From: Nissabacter sp. SGAir0207
GTDB taxonomy: Bacteria; Pseudomonadota; Gammaproteobacteria; Enterobacterales; Enterobacteriaceae
Length of the DNA: 64,000 nt
Assembly (NCBI RefSeq): GCF_005491205.1
Contig: NZ_CP028035.1
Span: forward strand, 2,046,001 to 2,110,000
Direction of reading: 5' to 3'
Part shown: positions 62,199 to 64,000 of the stretch, one piece after another
How positions within the stretch are numbered: the first letter of the stretch is position 1
Layout of the letters: every line of letters begins with the position of its first letter
Program-made: the position numbers and the translations under genes
Notes under the pieces: generated by a model
What the model was told of the DNA's origin: nothing
Databases searched by the model: none
The model's input: only the letters and a program-made list of their open reading frames with translations

Positions 62199-63119
62199 TC
62201 AATAACGGATTTTGGGATCGATCACGGCATAGAGCACGTCAACGATCGCGTTGAACAGGATGGTCAGGCCGCCGACCAGAATGGTCAGGCTCAGCACCAG
62301 CGAGTAGTCACGGTTCAGGGCACCGTTGACAAATAGCTGGCCAATGCCCGGCAGGCCATAGATGGTCTCGATTACCATTGAACCGGTGATGATGCCGACA
62401 AACGCTGGCCCCATATAGGAGATCACCGGCAGCATCGCGGGCTTCAGCGCATGGCGCAAGATGATGCGGCGCAGCGGCAACCCCTTGGCCCGTGCGGTGC
62501 GGATGAAGTTGGAGTGCAGCACCTCAATCATCGAGCCACGGGTGATGCGTGCAATGCTGGCAATGTAGGCCAGCGAGAGCGCCACCATCGGCAGGATGAC
62601 GAACTTGGGCGCGCCGCCGTTCCAGCCACCGCCCGGCAGCCACTTCAGCGTGATGGCGAAGACCAGCACCAGCAGCGGCGCGACCACAAAGCTCGGGATC
62701 ACCACCCCGGTCATCGCGAAGCCCATCACCGTATAATCCCACTTGGTGTTCTGGTTGAGCGCGGCAATCACGCCGGCACTTACGCCCAGCACCATCGCCA
62801 TCAGGAAGGCGGCCAGCCCCAGCTTGGCCGAGACCGGGAAGGAGGCGGCGACCAGATCGTTGACCGTATAGTCCTTATATTTGAACGACGGGCCAAAATC
62901 CCCTTTCGCCAGCTGCTCCAGGTAGTTGAAATATTGTTTGTACATCGGATCATTGAGGTGGTATTTCGCCTCAATGTTTGCCATGACCTCGGGCGGAAGA
63001 TTACGCTCGCCGGTAAAAGGGCTGCCAGGCGCAAGACGCATCATAAAGAACGAGATGGTAATCAGGATAAACAGCGTCGGAATGGCTTCCAGACAGCGGC
63101 GGAAAATAAACTTTAACAT
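62199..63119 (-). CDS. oppB: Oligopeptide ABC transporter permease OppB
   Basis: 306 residues, six helices. MLKFIFRRCLEAIPTLFILITISFFMMRLAPGSPF at the start, EAA loop NFIRTARAKGLPLRRIILRHALKPAM, and ETIYGLPGIGQLFVNGAL. Forms the channel with OppC. The intercistronic region toward oppA contains a strong stem. Confidence 0.97.
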   Translation of the reverse strand: MLKFIFRRCLEAIPTLFILITISFFMMRLAPGSPFTGERNLPPEVMANIEAKYHLNDPMYKQYFNYLEQLAKGDFGPSFKYKDYTVNDLVAASFPVSAKLGLAAFLMAMVLGVSAGVIAALNQNTKWDYTVMGFAMTGVVIPSFVVAPLLVLVFAITLKWLPGGGWNGGAPKFVILPMVALSLAYIASIARITRGSMIEVLHSNFIRTARAKGLPLRRIILRHALKPAMLPVISYMGPAFVGIITGSMVIETIYGLPGIGQLFVNGALNRDYSLVLSLTILVGGLTILFNAIVDVLYAVIDPKIRY

Positions 63120-63187
63120 TGCCCGTACCTCGAAGCCGCAAATGCGGCTCTATCACAACAGCTCACAGTGTCTTTTCATTATCGTGG

Positions 63188-63211
63188 CAGGCAGGGGGCT
63201 TCCCCCCTGCC
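63188..63211 (-). other. Stem-loop between oppA and oppB
   Basis: GGCAGGGGG (63190-63198) pairs with CCCCCTGCC (63203-63211); no T-run follows on the minus strand. In oppABCDF of other enterobacteria such a stem partly stops or protects the mRNA so that oppA is made in excess. Confidence 0.6.
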
Positions 63212-63220
63212 CTGATGGCA

Positions 63221-64000
63221 TCAGTGCTTGATAATGTAGAGATCTTTGGAATAGACCGAGTCCTGCGGATCCTTGCCGGTGTAACCCCCGACGTAAGGTT
63301 TCACCAGACGCGCGTTCACGTAGTAGTAGGCCGGTACAATCGCCGAGTCCTTGTCCAGTTGCGCTTCGGCTTTTTGGTAGAGATCGGCACGCTCGCTGTC
63401 GGTTTTCACCGTCACGGTATCGGCGATCAGCTTGTCAAAGGCCGGACTCTTGTAGTGGGCGGTGTTGTTGCTGCTGTCTGAGAGCATGGTGTTCAGGAAC
63501 GAGGTCGGTTCGTTGTAGTCCGAGCACCAGCCGGCGCGCGCCACGTCAAAGGTGCCCTGATGGCGGGTATCCAGGAAGGTTTTCCACTCCTGGTTCTCCA
63601 GCTTCACGTTCACGCCCAGGTTTTTCTTCCAGATGGAGGCCACGGCAATCGCCAGCTTCTTGTGCAGGTCAGAGGTGTTGTAGAGCAGGTCGAAGGTCAG
63701 CGGCTTGCCGGGGCCATAGCCCGCTTCGGTCAGCAATTTTTTCGCCTCTTCGTTACGCTTCTCCTGCGTCCAGCCGAACCACTCCGGCGCGGTCAGCTTG
63801 CCCTCTGCGCCATCGGTGTACGGCGGGGTAAAGCCATAGGCCGGCAGGTCGCCCTGATTTTTCACCTTGTTGACGATGATGTCACGATCGAGGCCCAGCT
63901 TGAGCGCGGTACGCACACGCACGTCGTTGAATGGGGCCTTCTGGTTGTTGATCTCGTAGTAGTAGGTGCAGAGGTAGGGGTCAACGTGCACCTCTTGCGG
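63221..64000 (-). CDS. oppA: Oligopeptide-binding protein OppA, C-terminal part (5' end outside window)
   Basis: The last 259 residues or so are visible; the frame is open to the right edge, reading PQEVHVDPYLCTYYYEIN there. ALKLGLDRDIIVNKVKNQGDLPAYGFTPPYTDGA, LLYNTSDLHKKLAIAVASIWKKNLGVNVKLENQEWKTFLDTRHQGTFDVARAGWCSDYNEPTSFLNTMLS and the terminal IIKH are typical of OppA. Periplasmic receptor that delivers peptides of two to five residues to OppBC. First gene of the operon, followed by the stem noted above. Confidence 0.96.
   Translation of the reverse strand, partial: PQEVHVDPYLCTYYYEINNQKAPFNDVRVRTALKLGLDRDIIVNKVKNQGDLPAYGFTPPYTDGAEGKLTAPEWFGWTQEKRNEEAKKLLTEAGYGPGKPLTFDLLYNTSDLHKKLAIAVASIWKKNLGVNVKLENQEWKTFLDTRHQGTFDVARAGWCSDYNEPTSFLNTMLSDSSNNTAHYKSPAFDKLIADTVTVKTDSERADLYQKAEAQLDKDSAIVPAYYYVNARLVKPYVGGYTGKDPQDSVYSKDLYIIKH

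Overview
The window is a contiguous, GC-rich enterobacterial chromosome segment. Gene order from rnb through yciT-osmB-yciH-pyrF-lapBA-pgpB-ribA-acnA-cysB-topA-yciN-sohB-yciK-btuR-rluB-yciO-rnm-trp-ompW-yciCBA-tonB-yciI-cls-yciU-opp follows the E. coli K-12 27-29 min region closely. Proteins align almost residue for residue with E. coli orthologues recalled from memory. Separate trpG and trpD (fused in E. coli), the high GC and the accessory sugar genes point to Yersiniaceae/Hafniaceae-type Enterobacterales (Serratia-like), but I cannot name the species. No tRNA, rRNA, CRISPR array, insertion sequence or integrase was seen.

Left accessory part (1-24 kb). Positions 1-5296 carry a divergent cluster that I read as a variant sulfoquinovose (sulfo-EMP) catabolic locus. 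A YihV-type 6-deoxy-6-sulfofructose kinase and a YihW/CsqR-type regulator face a YihU-type 3-sulfolactaldehyde reductase, a class II aldolase, an aldose 1-epimerase and the start of a fucose-isomerase-like protein that runs off the window. The class II aldolase takes the place of the class I aldolase YihT. Next come a LysR regulator, dacD (PBP6b), a YdeP-type molybdoenzyme, rnb and a cstA/ybdD carbon-starvation pair. A solitary phage-type tailspike gene lies at 14.9-16.6 kb with no other phage genes. kdgT follows with a KdgR-like box. Then comes an anaerobic module of fsaA divergent from ybiY-ybiW (glycyl radical activase and enzyme), with an FNR-like box and a large inverted repeat between them, followed by yciT and an orphan araD-type epimerase.

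Core part (24-64 kb). Housekeeping genes: osmB, yciH, pyrF, the lapAB LPS-control pair, pgpB, ribA, acnA, cysB, topA, yciN, sohB, yciK-btuR convergent with cobT-cobS, rluB, a probable 38-residue membrane peptide, yciO and rnm. The trp operon has a conserved promoter and operator, a 20-residue leader peptide with three Trp codons, and an attenuator; it encodes trpE, G, D, CF, B, A with tight or overlapping junctions. After trpA come a BON lipoprotein, ompW (perfect FNR-type palindrome upstream), a YkgJ-type protein, yciC, yciB, yciA, tonB, yciI, yciY, cls, yciU and the oppABCDF peptide permease, with oppA cut by the right edge.

Starts were moved inward from the longest frame wherever a Shine-Dalgarno sequence and family length supported it. 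Many long opposite-strand frames are GC-bias mirrors and were left out. Homology and structure statements come from memory and reading; no search was run.
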